Origin: Chara braunii
Lineage: Eukaryota > Streptophyta > Charophyceae > Charales > Characeae
Length of the DNA stretch: 38,325 bases
Assembly (NCBI GenBank): GCA_003427395.1
Contig: BFEA01000606.1
Span: forward strand, 553,922 to 592,246
Direction: 5' to 3'
This document shows positions 13,201 to 24,417 of the stretch, in pieces. How positions within the stretch are numbered: position 1 is the stretch's first letter; each line of letters starts with the position of its first letter. Both the position numbers and the translations under genes were made by a program. The notes beneath the pieces were generated by a model. It ran no database searches. It had not been told where the DNA came from and saw only the letters and a program-made list of their open reading frames with translations.

Positions 13201-14640
13201 TTTTCGATAAATTATTTGTACTTTTTGTTACTTTGTTTATTTTTCTTAATTGGTTTTATATTATTTTCTTGTTTTTATATTGTGTCTTTATTCGTCCGTT
13301 CAATTATATATGTTATTAGCATAATTTCATGATATAGTTGTATCATCTTTATGATTATCTACTACTATTCATATTGCCATGCAACTGCTTTTGTTATTTT
13401 AAACCTTTTGAGATTTCTCATACCCACGTTCGTAATCATGTTTATATTTATGACCATATTCGTTTTTTTTTTTTGTACTTGTGTCATACTCATGATATGT
13501 AGCTCACATCTGTGTTCAATATCCATATTTGTGATGATTGTGTTTATGCTCATACTTATGTGGTTGTGATCATGAATTTGCTCGTTCTTATAAACCAAAC
13601 ATAAACAGTCACAATTTTTTTTCTGTTTCTATTTTTTATTTATTGCTTTGGTTATTCGTGCATATTCATCCCTTTCTTTTTAAATTTATGTTACTTACAT
13701 TTAAAAAACAACTTCATATACTAATGTTTTTTCATAATTACTGCGATAAAATATAAAAATATTATTTATAATTATCGTGTGAAAAAAAACTTATCTGACT
13801 GAATAACAAACGAGTAAATAAAAAATATATTTTTATTTATATTTTTTATTTAAAATTTGATAAACAGTGGGGCACATTTTTTTTTCCAATTTTTACATTT
13901 CATAGTTTTGTAGGTATTTTTTTGAATTTTTTCTTCGCAGAGGCGTTCTTTGACTCGGACCCGGTCGCGGCCGCTTGAGCGGCAAAGATAATCCGGATGA
14001 CCCGAATAGTAAAAATACATTTCTTACGTTATGTTCATTTAAAAAAAACACCTTCATGGATTTTATTCGACTCTTATCACGTCAGCTAACACCCCAAATG
14101 ATTTACAATAACGCGGTGAGTCCCTTCGTTATTTACCTTATTTAATCTCATCACTTACTGTATTAATTTTCATGATTTACAATATTCCATATCAATAACG
14201 CGGTGAGTTTGTCTTCGTGGTTGACTGTGTTCGCATCATTATTTACTGTATCTTGTTCGTCGCTCATGTTTTGAATGATATCGAGTTTATGCCATTTTTA
14301 TGCGTTTTGCATGAGTTGTGACCTCCTCCATATCGTATAGGCGTCAAACTCGTCCTCTGCTTTTTAACTCTTTTTTTACTATATTTGCAACCAATGTCTA
14401 CGTTCATGCCGCCTACGTGTGTTACGACTGCTGTTTAATGTTTCACTTGGTATTGAGTTGTACTAATATTCTTCGTCTTGCATCAATTTGTGAACCCCTC
14501 TACAACATGAAGGTGTTAAACCATCCCTCCACCATCCTCCGGGAAAGTGCCCTCCCTGAGAGTTCGGGGTAGGCGACGACCGTTGCAACCAGTGGGCCTA
14601 GTGCCACATTTCAAGAACGGTAACTTCGACAATTTTTTGT
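10250..14640. other. AT-rich gene desert
   Basis: No gene seen. TTAA-MITE-like termini appear at 11082-11094 (GTATTGGTGGTTTAA) and 11240-11252 (TTAAACCACCACT) in an outward arrangement, so they do not form one element. 12355-12690 is purine-rich and 13200-13900 is strongly AT-rich. Confidence 0.5.
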
Positions 14641-15200
14641 ACTCATAATAATTCAAAAAAAAATCTTAAAATTTGAGGTTCCGTAGATTAGGTCGCCATC
14701 TTTCCAAAAACAAACATCATAAAAATCAAATAAAATCATTTTGCAGGTGAACTGATCGTCACCCCTATTTGGCGCATCTACATTTTCGTCACTCTACCAT
14801 GTGTGGCTAATAGAGGAAGTACGACAACTTTATTGGATTTTCGTACCCAAAAAAACTAGCAGAAAAAATATAAAATCTGAGGGTCAATAAAAAAGGCCGT
14901 GAACTTTTTAAGAAAAAAAAAAAAAAAAAAAAAAAGAATAATTTTCCCCGTAAAATAATCACCACGCCGACTTGGTGCATTTCCACCATTTTCTCCACTC
15001 TACTACGTATCGGCTAACAGAAGAAGTATGACAACTTCAATGATTTTTCGTGCTTGGAAGAATTCACATAAAATTCTGAAAAATTGAAGGTCTATAGACT
15101 GCATCCTGATATTCTAAAAAATAATATAATAAATAAATAAAAATTATTTTGACCGTTAAATAATCGCTACGCATATTTCTCATATTTCCATTTTTTGCCA
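14640..15200. repeat. Degenerate ~204-bp tandem repeat (about 2.5 units)
   Basis: Phrases recur near 14770, 14974 and 15175: (t)tggygcatytacc..ttt.c.ccactctac, then gctaa.aga.gaagta.gacaactt and ttttcgt.c. Divergence is high. It has a satellite-like period but few units. Confidence 0.65.
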
Positions 15201-15546
15201 CTCTGGGGCGAAGGTCAAATCCAACACTGACCTACCCTTAGGCGACATGGCTGTTTGAGAAGTACCGCATGTATGAGCCCTTACTGACCTTCTATGCTTC
15301 TCGCTTAAGTCTATTGTTCTGCGCTCGGTGAAATGAGGTGGTAGTTTTGACATGATGTGCATGAGTTTGCTTCAAAAATTACTTACTTGAGAAAAGAAGA
15401 GTCACCATGTTAGCTCTTACGTTTTTATTATTAAAAGAAATGCATAAGGTAACGTAGACGTTGACAATATAAAAAACAGCGTAAAAAAATAAAAATAAAA
15501 AAATTTGCTACTAGCTGAACGTCGTAGCTTACATCAACATACTTCA

Positions 15547-15680
15547 TTTTTATCTCAACTCACTTCTCCTGTTGGTTTACTGTTTCAACTTATTTGTTGA
15601 GGGTTTTGGCTTCAAATTTATCCCAACTCGCTACTCCTATTAGTTGAGTGTTTCACCTTGTTTGTAAAGGTCTTGAAGTT
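15547..15680. repeat. ~69-bp diverged direct repeat
   Basis: Phrases ttatctcaactcacttctcc, tgttggtt..ctgtttcaac and ttatcccaactcgctactcc, tattagttgagtgtttcacc repeat with about 25 percent change. Confidence 0.6.
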
Positions 15681-17445
15681 AGCGGTTTATACTTTAAAGC
15701 TCAAAATTTGAAATGAATTTATGATTCGTATGATGCTTCATGCTTGAAAATTGATACCCTTGAACTTCACTTCACTATAAAAAGCATCACTGTGATTTAC
15801 ATTCCAATGCTAATATAACAAGAATATGTGGTGTTAGAGAACACTCCCGTCATTCCGTGCAGGTCGAGTTTTGTGTTATTGTGAGGAATACGTATGTAAA
15901 AAAGTTCCATCAAAATTGTCCCTCATTTGTGGAGAATGAAAGTGAGCAAATATATTGATAGCGAAAATACTGTTGTTTGTTGTTTTTTATTATTCCAGTT
16001 TTGGCAATTTAAACATTTTACCGTCAAATCTCGATTTCTGTTTAATGATAAAACTTAAGAGGCAAACAAATGGGCAAGGAGGAAAAAAGGAAAGGAATAA
16101 CGAGTTGAGAAAGCTGCGTATAACATTAATTCCAAAGTTTCACTAAAGTTTTACAATTCAAGAAACCCATAATGTTGAGAAATAAAAAGTTTCTTAACTT
16201 TCGTCGGTAGAAGCAGGGAGTTAAAAAAGGAGAAAAAAAAGTGTATTTTCGCAACCTAAATCTGCGTCATCGACTGCGCTGTGTGGATTACCTTGGCTGT
16301 ACGAGCGACCTAGGTGGGCAAGAACCATGGAAGGTTCTATGCTAAAAAAAAAAAAAAAAATCCAATATTTTCAAAAGAAAAACTATGCGGGGCAGTTTGG
16401 TCTATTCGTATATTTGAAGGCTCATGTTAAGCCCATAAATAACATTTGAATCTTTAACCATTAGTCACTCTGAAGTAGGATTCCCCCTAACGACGCTGGC
16501 TACTCGCGCAAGCAGAAATGCTTAGAAGAATAACCGACTTTCAATGGGGTTTTGACACTGAAGTGTTAATCATGTTTGTAGAAGAGTTTTGCTACTGTTC
16601 TTCACGAGGAACCGACTTTCTATGAGGTTTTGACACTAACGTGTTAATCATGTTTGTAGAAGAGTTTTGCTACTGTTCTTCACTCGTGCGATATGAGCTT
16701 GGTCCATACCCTCCAAGTTTTCATCAATCTCTGTCCGATTACATTATGTGGCATGAAAAACTTCTCCTACTTCCTTTTGCACAAATATCACCGCATTTTT
16801 GCCATCTCCACCTTCCCTCCTCTGGAATAACCCTGAGGCATCGTTTTCGCAGTAGTTTCTTCCTTTCTACGACTATTGGGGTGTCATGCTACTTTCGTGA
16901 TTGATATGATTGTGCTCATGTGCTTTCCTTTTTCATCCGTCAGTCACCTTATATTGTTGAAGCACAATTCTCGACACCTATTGTCAGATTTTCTTTGGTT
17001 GGAGCTCTTGTCCGACATACTTTGTCCGCTCCATCCAATCTGGCCTTATCTCCCCATTTGGTGATGAACATCAAGATAACTGGTTTAAAGGCTTTTCTTG
17101 CAAACCTTAAGTCTCCTTTTTGATCTTTAACCAAAACTTGTTTGCAATACAATTGTACACAGTATTCTTTTTTTTTTCTTGATTTTTTTTTCCAGATTTT
17201 TTCATGTTAATACATGCGTTGGGACTGCCCAGGCCCCTGCCTAGCTGGTATCGCCCGGGCGGGTATGATAGCCACTTCAACCGGTGGAGGTCTTCCAGTT
17301 TGTAGCACAGTTTTTGATCTGAACTTTTGAATACGTTTTGTTTGTGTACACAGCCTACGATAATGTGGCCCACGTTTTCTTTGCTTGTAAGCATCGCAAT
17401 GGTACAATCTATTTTGGAACTTTCTTTCATTTGAGCTGCGTGTTC
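15681..17445. other. No gene supported
   Basis: Apart from the 78-bp duplication, this is AT-rich DNA with short frames lacking motifs. Confidence 0.5.
16532..16683. repeat. 78-bp tandem duplication
   Basis: Two copies start aaccgactttc at 16532 and 16610 and end ctactgttcttcac. They are nearly identical. Confidence 0.92.
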
Positions 17446-17745
17446 GGGTTCGGTCACCGAGAACCCGAACGTTCGCGACCGAACGCGAATGAGCGCCAAA
17501 ACTCTCCGAACGCGAACATAAAAAAATATATATAGAAAAACAAATCTCAGAAAAATCTGAAAAAAAATGTAAAATAATAATACAAACAACTTTTGCCTGG
17601 GAGGTATGCTCAAATTCGTAACCAAACTCGCATAAAAAACCATGAACCAAAAAAAGAGTTTCTTTTTTTTTTTTATATATGTTCGGCCGAACACGTTCGG
17701 GAGGCGCTCGGCCAAACACCCAAACATATGTTCGGACGTTCGGAA
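17446..17745. repeat. GTTCG-rich inverted pair
   Basis: A stretch rich in GTTCGGGTTCGG / CGAACGTTCG words (17446-17531) is mirrored with divergence at 17676-17745 (atatgttcggccgaacacgt, tcgggaggcgctcggcc). An A/T-rich, non-coding middle lies between. Probably a diverged inverted-repeat element. Confidence 0.55.
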
Positions 17746-18560
17746 AAGCTCTGTGCTACCCAAACGTTTAGTCGGGGTTCCAGCCATTTTTCAAAAACGT
17801 GCTGTGCACGCTAGCACATAGTTAAGACAATGAGGCCGTTGATCGGTCACGTTATCTCATTGGAGTATAGCCAGGTGAACAGGCATCGGTTTTTGATACC
17901 GACATGCAAAGGTCGCCTGAAATCCATCCAGGCAAAACAGATTGCATGCCCCACCTGATCTGCCCAGATGGACGACGGGCGAAACGGCACCCCCGATGCA
18001 CCCCACCTGGCCTGCCAGCATACACAGCGCGTTTCTGCAAAATGGCTGGTAAATGTACTGGTGGCATAAACTTTAGCTGTCCTGCACATTTGTTTGAGCC
18101 TCTAGCAGTGATCCAAAAAGTTTTGGATCTATTGGTAGCAGTAGAAGGGAAAAATGTGCATACATTTACTGCCAAAATGTTTATTTGCCATCCAGAGAGT
18201 GAGAGTGTTTTTTTTTTCTTCTTTTCTTTCTTTTTCCCTGCATAAAGCCCAGCACACTCTTTTTTCCGTAAAGAGTTTTCCATCGAAACTCCCGAACGTG
18301 AAAAAAACGCCAAAATTTTGCACACTCAGAAAATTTTGCACATTGCCGCCGACCCCTCACCTTCCCTGCTGCTGCTAGACCAACCAGTCACCTGCGGCCG
18401 GTCAAATACAAAGGCCCTTTAGGGCCCAAATTTCCCATGTACTACTAAATTACTTACAGAGGTATAATGCATACACTCTAGGAATACCTCAGGATAAACN
18501 CCCATCCAAACAACTCCAATCCTCACACAAATTATGGATTGCATTCGGAGCAGCGGTGGC
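17746..18560. other. No gene supported; possible diverged inverted repeat
   Basis: Around 18055-18195 the words taaatgta, gcacattt and gatccaaaa are mirrored about the palindrome gatccaaaaagttttggatc (18109-18128), which suggests an old foldback. A 113-codon frame (17904-18245) over it has no recognised motif. Confidence 0.4.
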
Positions 18561-18722
18561 TTAAACCACCAGTAGTTGGCCCAGCTATCGGCCACGGAAA
18601 AAAAAAAAAGAGTAAAGCGTTTCTAGTCGGATGAATGTAGGCGGCTCCTGTAGTGGCCCCGTACGTTTCCTAAAATTGTGGCTTGTTAACGGGCACAACT
18701 NTAGGAAGTACTGGTGGTTTGA
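18561..18722. mobile_element. TTAA-type MITE copy, diverged
   Basis: The left end TTAAACCACCAGTAGTTGG, with the family's CCCAGCTATCGGCCACGG, is at 18561. The right end AGTACTGGTGGTTT is at about 18707-18720, with TTAA mutated to TTGA. The interior holds an A-run and one ambiguous base (18702). Confidence 0.65.
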
Positions 18723-18907
18723 CATCCCTCCAATTATGTCACCCCTACAGATGTCAATTCAGCGCTGATGCCAATCTACCCCTTTCAATTACCCAGCAAC
18801 TCTGCCACTACCCCCGGTGGACCTGACCTGCCAAACCCTACTGATTTTTACCCCTCAAGGTTGAGGTTTTTTTATTTTTTATTTTTTATTTTTTTTATTT
18901 TTTTTTT

Positions 18908-18966
18908 AAAACGGCTCCATCTATTGGTGGGGAGCGTCACCTGCTGGAAAGCGGGTCCAGCGTCCC
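18908..18966 (-). mobile_element. SINE-like element, head joined to poly(A)
   Basis: On the minus strand the head (gggacgctggacccgcttt ... ccaatagatggagc) is followed almost directly by gttttaaaaaaa and a long A/TA-rich tail (plus-strand T-run 18868-18907). The hairpin part is absent. This copy shows that the head itself can end in a poly(A) tail. Confidence 0.65.
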
Positions 18967-20284
18967 TTGAATACATCTTTTTTCAGAGAGAACGACTGAG
19001 AAAAGGCCTGCCAGCATTGATTGCTCTGTTGTCCAGAGGATTAACCGTGCAGGATATTTGAGCAATAGGGGAAACGAATGAAGCAAATTTAGGAAACACT
19101 GAAGCCCTTCGTGTGCTATCTCATCACGCCCCCCCCGCCTGACCCCCCCCTTACCAAGCCTCTCCTAATCTTGCTGTGTCGTTAGAAGAGACACGCAGAG
19201 CTCTTCTGAGTTTCGTGCTGGTTAAACCACCACCACCTCTCTACCAGGCAGAGGTACCCTGCCAGCTACCGGTAGGCAGGGGGGAACAAATACCTTTTCT
19301 CAGTCCTCACTTGAGAATGCTGCCACCAAGCACTTCCAGCCCTAATGGGAAGAAGCGTGTGTCTGCGTTGTATTCAACTTGATAATATTACCCTTGGGCA
19401 CTGGGCCCCTGCGATTAAAAAAAAAACAAAAAAAACAAAAAAAGAAAAAGAAGAAGAAGAAGAAGAAGAAAAGAAAAGAAAGATAGTTGGAGAGAGAAAG
19501 GAATGCAGGAAACTAAAAAATAGCAACAAGAAGAACCAAACTCTTCTTTCAGACTCACTGATAGCATCGAAAGAACCGGAAACATGAAACAACGTTGTGC
19601 CCAGTTTGAAATCGATCGAGCACTCTTTTCTGAAGCCCCCGACTGCCAAATACAGGTCGCCCACTGGGCACCAGCCCATCCCACTGCAGCGTGGCCTGCA
19701 AGATACCCGCCACACCCTTGTACACTGGCCAGACGTCAGGAACGCAGAGGCGGTTCAACAGGTCATCAACTTGATGGGGTTGTGAAGCCGCCGTGGCCTC
19801 TGCTAGGGGGAACTTTTGGGATGACTCCCCTGTGACTACCACAGGGGCTGACCAACAACACAGGCGCGACCTGCCATACAACTATGGAAATGGACAGAGG
19901 CTCACCAACAACCACTCGGACTCAACCTGCACACCCACCAGCTCAGAAGCACCACCTGATCAACAATGCTACCAGACCGGACAAAATGGCCACTGGCGCC
20001 AGCCAAAGTGAAAAAACCGGAAAAATGTTTTTTTCACTTTGGCTGGCGCCAGCAGCTGGAGTCAGTGTGCAGTCTGCTGTTGACAAACCCATTCGGCTCG
20101 GCTCGCTCTCGTTTTGATCCCACCCAGAATCGGAATGCTGGACTCCCCACAACAGTCTGCTGCATCCTCTCAAGAGTTGGGAAAGACAGTCTGCATACAT
20201 TCATCCACCTTTTAAACCGCCATTACATGGCCCCAGACTCACAGAAATTTGTTCGTCGCCTACTCTGAAAATTTCACGGCTTAC

Positions 20285-20288
<4 letters not shown>
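18967..20288. other. No gene supported
   Basis: Mid-GC DNA with an A-rich/AAG tract at 19417-19485. The phrase cccttgggcactgggcccc (19391-19409) recurs in reverse complement at about 33702-33720, so a dispersed repeat is present. The hairpin at 19993-20052 is listed separately. Confidence 0.45.
19993..20052. repeat. Perfect 24-bp inverted repeat (hairpin)
   Basis: Arm CTGGCGCCAGCCAAAGTGAA plus four more A (19993-20016) is exactly complementary to 20029-20052, with a 12-nt loop. Each arm contains its own palindrome, CTGGCGCCAG. Confidence 0.85.
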
Positions 20289-20343
<55 letters not shown>

Positions 20344-20508
20344 NNNNNNNNNNNNNNNNNNNNNNNNNNNNNNNNNNNNNNNNNNNNNNNNNNNNNNNNN
20401 NNNNNNNNNNNNNNNNNNNNNNNNNNNNNNNNNNNNNNNNNNNNNNNNNNNNNNNNNNNNNNNNNNNNNNNNNNNNNNNNNNNNNNNNNNNNNNNNNNNN
20501 NNNNNNNN

Positions 20509-20567
<59 letters not shown>
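20289..20567. repeat. (GA)n tract with a 165-N assembly gap
   Basis: GA repeats at 20289-20343 and 20509-20567 flank N from 20344 to 20508. The gap is most simply an unresolved length of the same repeat. Confidence 0.95.
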
Positions 20568-20569
<2 letters not shown>

Positions 20570-21475
20570 GGTACATCCTTGCAGCAATAGGGAAAAACAA
20601 ACCAGGAAAAAAGATTACAGGCAATTTACTGATCCTGTGAGAAGTGAAAAGAATGCTAAAGGATCACAGGTAGCGAGACAAGCTGGACAGCATACAAGTG
20701 GAATAAAACACAGAGAGGTAATTGCCTCTCTTGTACTGATCCTGGAACACGGAAGAATTCACCTTTATTTTGATCACAAGTAGAAGTAGACCGACTTTCC
20801 TCACATCATCCCGAAATAACTGCAGACACGTTATTCCCCCCGAAAAAAAATAAAAATAAAAAAATCTGCCGATACCTTATCTACTCCTAAGCTCATAATA
20901 CCTGATTTCATCAGAAAACGACAAAAATACTTCACTCACGATTGGAAGGCTGGGATGTGATTCTAACCAAACAATGCTACCTACCTACTTTTGTCTCTTC
21001 CCCCCTTCCCCCACGTTCCCCCCCCTCCTCCTCCCCCTTTTCTCCCCCGCCCTTTCTCTCTCCCCCGCCTCCTGATCCAGCCTCTTCTCCACCAGCAATT
21101 GAGAATAAGGTTCAATAAGCCGCCTAAATTAGTACTAATATATTCGGTCGACTTCTCATCTGGAGGACTGGAACTGATTTTTTTACAATTGTTTATTTAT
21201 TATAATTACATTAATAAAGAAAATCGTTGAAAAAAGATACACTTGAAATCCTCAGTAATGAAAATCCCATGGTTTGGGGACACGGCTTCCCCAAAAGGAA
21301 ATCTCCGAGCGGATTGAAATTTTCCTCCTAGAATGGAAACCAGAGCCTACGGAACTTTCCTTTATTACCCTCCGTCGATTATTATTACTACATATTTGTT
21401 ATTGAGTTAATTAACTTAATTATTATACTTGCCTACACCCGTATAATTTCACTCCAATCAATAGAAAAAAAAATT
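20568..21475. other. No gene supported
   Basis: The open frame running out of the GA tract to 20783 is not recognisable. A C/T-rich tract lies at 20997-21075. AT-rich beyond. Confidence 0.5.
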
Positions 21476-21529
21476 GTGAAGAGTCGTCCACCTACGTGCA
21501 ATTACATTCACAACAGACCAGGGAAAGAA

Positions 21530-21736
21530 TTAAACCACCAGTACCTGGCCCAGCTATCGGCCGCGGCGCTTCCCGTATACGCGCCGCGCCATTTGGGCTT
21601 CGGCCTGCCGGACCGCATTGGCTGGAGGCCGCAGGCAAAACGACAAAGAAAATTGCTACGGCGGTTTGGCAGGACTTGGCGCGCAGCGTGCTGGGAGGCT
21701 CGGATTCAATAGCTGAGCGAGGTACTGGTGGTTTAA
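21530..21736. mobile_element. TTAA-bounded inverted-repeat element (MITE-like), 207 bp
   Basis: The left end is TTAAACCACCAGTACCTGG and the right end is GGTACTGGTGGTTTAA. The inverted termini extend over about 27 bp (CCCAGCTAT ... ATAGCTGAG). Both ends coincide with TTAA, the target motif duplicated by piggyBac-type transposons, though TTAA could also be part of the terminal repeat. The interior is GC-rich and non-coding. Confidence 0.8.
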
Positions 21737-21830
21737 CGACAAATCTGCAAACTCTCAGGCCGCATCTACGAGCCCTCTCCGTCTACATTCACGCTGGAAG
21801 TGGAGCACCTTTCTTTTCTTGTAGAGCAAC

Positions 21831-22177
21831 GAAGCAGTTCGAATGGAAACGCTGAAGCAGTACGAATGGAAACACTAAAGCACTACGAGTGGAAACACTG
21901 AAGCAGTATGAGTGAAGCAGTACGAGTGGAAACACTAAAGCAGTACGAGTGGAAACACTAAAGCACTACGAGTGGAAACACTAAAGCAGTATGAGTGAAG
22001 CAGTAAGAGTGGAAACACTAAAGCAGTACGAGTGGAGACACTAAAGCAGTACGAGTGGAAATACTGAAGCAGTACGAGTGGAAACGCTGAAGCAGTACGA
22101 GTGGAAACGCTGAAGCAGTAGGAGTGGGAACGCTGAAGCAGAACTGGAAACGCTGAAGCAGTAGGAGTGGAAACACT
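21831..22177. repeat. 23-bp minisatellite, about 16 units
   Basis: The unit is GAAGCAGTACGAGTGGAAACACT with G/A at the first base and a few variants. Two units are cut to 14 bp (gaagcagtatgagt). The trio ending in a short unit (AAAGCACTACGAG... plus short unit) appears twice, so a higher-order duplication has occurred. There are no spacers, and unit edges vary like a minisatellite. It starts about 95 bp right of the TTAA MITE at 21.5-21.7 kb. Confidence 0.92.
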
Positions 22178-22199
22178 GACTACTTATGCACGGTGCTAC

Positions 22200-22226
22200 T
22201 TTATTTGCGGATCATTCCACTTTATT
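22200..22226 (-). promoter_or_regulatory. Candidate ARP3 polyadenylation signals
   Basis: Two AATAAA hexamers on the minus strand (22226-22221 and 22205-22200) lie about 210 and 230 nt after the ARP3 stop codon. Both sit in a near-duplicated phrase, gcaaataaagt. Position and spacing fit a 3' end, but the hexamer is common in AT-rich DNA, so this is only a candidate. Confidence 0.35.
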
Positions 22227-22230
22227 TGCA

Positions 22231-22324
22231 GATCATCATCATCATCGTCATCATCATCATCGTCATCATCATCATCATCATCATCATCGTCATCGTCATG
22301 ACCATCATCATCGCCATCATCATT
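22231..22324. repeat. (CAT)n/(ATG)n imperfect microsatellite in ARP3 3' UTR region
   Basis: About 94 bp of CAT/CGT triplets. The tract lies between the ARP3 stop and the candidate poly(A) signals, so a transcript would carry a GAU/GAC-rich run in its 3' UTR. Confidence 0.9.
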
Positions 22325-22434
22325 CAGTAATCCACCAGAGAGCCAGCCTCGGTCAAAGAGTACCTCCTCCCTCCAAGCAAGGAGGGGTAAAATCCTCGCG
22401 CTCACTGCGCCAATGGGACATTGGTAACGAAGAA

Positions 22435-22515
22435 TTATTGAATACCTTTGAACACAGGATTTGTCCTGCAGATGCTGGGGCCGTGCTCCTCGTACTCTGC
22501 CTTAGTGTGACAGGC
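22435..22515 (-). CDS. ARP3: ARP3 terminal exon with stop
   Basis: The exon encodes [18 protein letters not shown] followed by NPVFKGIQ and a TAA stop at 22437-22435. This is the family's C-terminus, with the cysteine-containing CHTK..YEE..GPSICR motif. The acceptor is ttttcccag before GCC at 22515. The four exons together give 140 codons, about the length expected from the VFF motif to the end of plant ARP3. The last residues (KGIQ) differ from the usual KGMY end of land-plant ARP3 as I remember it; this may be lineage variation. A GAT-type microsatellite lies in the presumed 3' UTR. Confidence 0.94.
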   Translation of the reverse strand, partial: ACHTKAEYEEHGPSICRTNPVFKGIQ

Positions 22516-22557
22516 CTGGGAAAAAAAGACAAAGTTGTGAGGTAGTAATAGACAGAA

Positions 22558-22563
<6 letters not shown>

Positions 22564-22599
<36 letters not shown>
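22564..22599. repeat. Poly(G) run of 36
   Basis: An uninterrupted G homopolymer just inside the last ARP3 intron, about 50 bp upstream of the acceptor on the minus strand, where it reads poly(C). Confidence 0.9.
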
Positions 22600-22600
<1 letters not shown>

Positions 22601-23020
22601 GGGTTGGAGAAGGGAAGAAGGGAAAGTCATAGCAGAAAACAGAAGCACAATGGCGAAAGACAAGGACAGATACAGACGAACAAAATCAGGAAGCGGTTCA
22701 ACAGCCGACAAAATGAGGAAAAGGTGAGACAAAAGGGCCTTGCTCCAGTACACAACAATCTAAACGTATCTGGATCTGACAGTTGCTGTCCTGATGCATT
22801 CAAAATATAGGGTCAGTCTGAATGTATTGGGATCCCAATTCAGTCCAAAATTCCAAATGCACTTAAAACGATGCATAGTGGGGCAAGGCCGGTTATGGTG
22901 CGCCGTGCGTAAGAGGACACACGAAGTGCTGCACCCTCGTCGACATATTCTCTGGGCGTTGGTCACGACTCTCTCTGGCCAGCCGAAAGAAACCAGTTTT
23001 CTGGTGACCAACCTTCAACG

Positions 23021-23024
<4 letters not shown>

Positions 23025-23102
<78 letters not shown>
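23025..23102. repeat. (GA)n microsatellite
   Basis: About 78 bp of pure GA in the last ARP3 intron, (CT)n on the gene's strand. Confidence 0.97.
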
Positions 23103-23105
<3 letters not shown>

Positions 23106-23180
23106 GGGTGAAAAGTCACCAAATTGGGAAACTCGTTTTCTCGGCCCCCTCCCTGGGATCACCGAGCTCCAGTGCATCAG

Positions 23181-23345
23181 GGGCAAGGTCCCACTAAAGA
23201 GGATTGGATTTAATGCCTGAATTTGGACGTGTTTGTGGAGAGGTGCAGAACATTGCAATTGATCTGCTTTTCTGAATCTCTGCTTAAAAACCGTCCAGAT
23301 TCAGGTGCTTAATCCAATCCTCTTTGTTAGTGGGTCCTTGCTCCA
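23181..23345. mobile_element. Inverted-repeat element with ~50-bp arms
   Basis: Left arm gggcaaggtcccactaaaga, ggattggatttaatgcctga ... tttggacg (23181-23229) is mirrored by cgtccagattcaggtgctta, atccaatcctctttgttagt, gggtccttgct (23292-23344). Loop about 60 bp. It lies in the last ARP3 intron. Confidence 0.72.
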
Positions 23346-24225
23346 GGTGCTTGTTGGTTGATACCGACTGCGGTTCTCAAAACACTTTGAATTGAATGAC
23401 GTTATAGCTGCTCGTTGGTCTGGGACAAAAAAAAAAAAGAAAAAAAAAAAGAGGTGCTTGTTGGTTCGTGGTACTTCAGAATTGATTCAGAGCCAGGACC
23501 ATAAGGATCGGTCTCAAAGTTTTATTTTAAAAAACTTTAAAAAAGGTAAAAAAAAACAGAAAAAAGAAAAGAGAGAAAAAAAGTGCACCTTGATTTGTAG
23601 TACTTCCACATTGGCTACCATTTGTATTGCTTTCTGCTTAAGTCCATCCATAGGCTCCACGCTCAGGGCATAGCAATGATAGCACACAAACAAGGACCTA
23701 CCCGGATGAATTGGACTGCGATCGATTACAGCCCAATCTGAATGCAGGCGACGGCAATTACAGCCAGAGGACAGCCAGAGGTAGGCAGAAAAAGTCCTCG
23801 TGTGAGCATATGCCCTCACGGCATGCCGCTCACTTTGTGTCTACCGGCCAGGACGTCGTTGTCGAGATGCCATGGAAGCTCTGGCGGGCATTCGCTTAGA
23901 AATCTCAGGAAAGAAGGACTTGGTACTTTGTACCTTCCGCAGTGTTCCAGCACATAGCATGCAGCAAAAAAAAAGAGAAAATTAAAAATTTGCTGCCAAA
24001 AAAATCCTGCATGATTTGATTCATTTGAACCTACAATATCACTGTTATGAGCGGTGTTTTTGAACCAATTAAACTATGTAACCCCAGCTTCGCCCTTCCC
24101 CCCCGCCCCGGGCCCTTTTTTCGGTGCATCTGTTCGTTTTCAACAGCTTGCAAACTTAGCACTAGACAAGACAAGATAGCACAGAAATATACGGACCGTA
24201 TATCTGACCAGATGCAGATACTCAC

Positions 24226-24324
24226 TGAGTAAAACATAGGGTTGGATGCAAGCACACTCCCTCCAAACCAGACAGCAAAGCGCTGCATGTGATGTCCAAT
24301 CACATTCACCTCCACTGCCTCATA
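24226..24324 (-). CDS. ARP3: ARP3 exon C (33 codons)
   Basis: The translation is [16 protein letters not shown] then [17 protein letters not shown]. This is the conserved ARP3 block with the [13 protein letters not shown] motif of actin subdomain 1. I chose the acceptor at tttcactcag (exon starts TAT at 24324) because it has a pyrimidine-rich tract and keeps phase 0 with the previous exon. A second AG eleven bases downstream (after gaggcag) would break the frame. The donor is TCA|gtgagt. The length is 99 nt. The intron separating it from the upstream exon is about 8.3 kb and holds most of the mobile DNA in this window. Confidence 0.94.
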
Positions 24325-24353
24325 CTGAGTGAAACACGAAAGAACATCATCAT

Positions 24354-24354
24354 C

Positions 24355-24416
<62 letters not shown>

Positions 24417-24417
24417 C
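24354..24417. repeat. (AAC)n microsatellite
   Basis: About 21 units of CAA/AAC in the long ARP3 intron, 30 bp upstream of an ARP3 acceptor on the minus strand, where it reads (GTT)n. Confidence 0.96.

Noticed and set aside
17107-17787. 226-codon minus-strand frame
   Set aside because: Spans T-rich tracts and the GTTCG inverted pair; Phe/Lys-rich translation without motif.
20249-20783. Open frames crossing the N gap
   Set aside because: They consist of Arg-Glu or Ser-Leu repeats and unknown residues.
21831-22177. CRISPR array
   Set aside because: The 23-bp units are directly adjacent with no unique spacers, and the context is eukaryotic.
24311-24317. Alternative ARP3 acceptor at gaggcag
   Set aside because: It would shift the phase relative to the upstream exon, whereas cactcag at 24325 has a better pyrimidine tract and keeps the frame.
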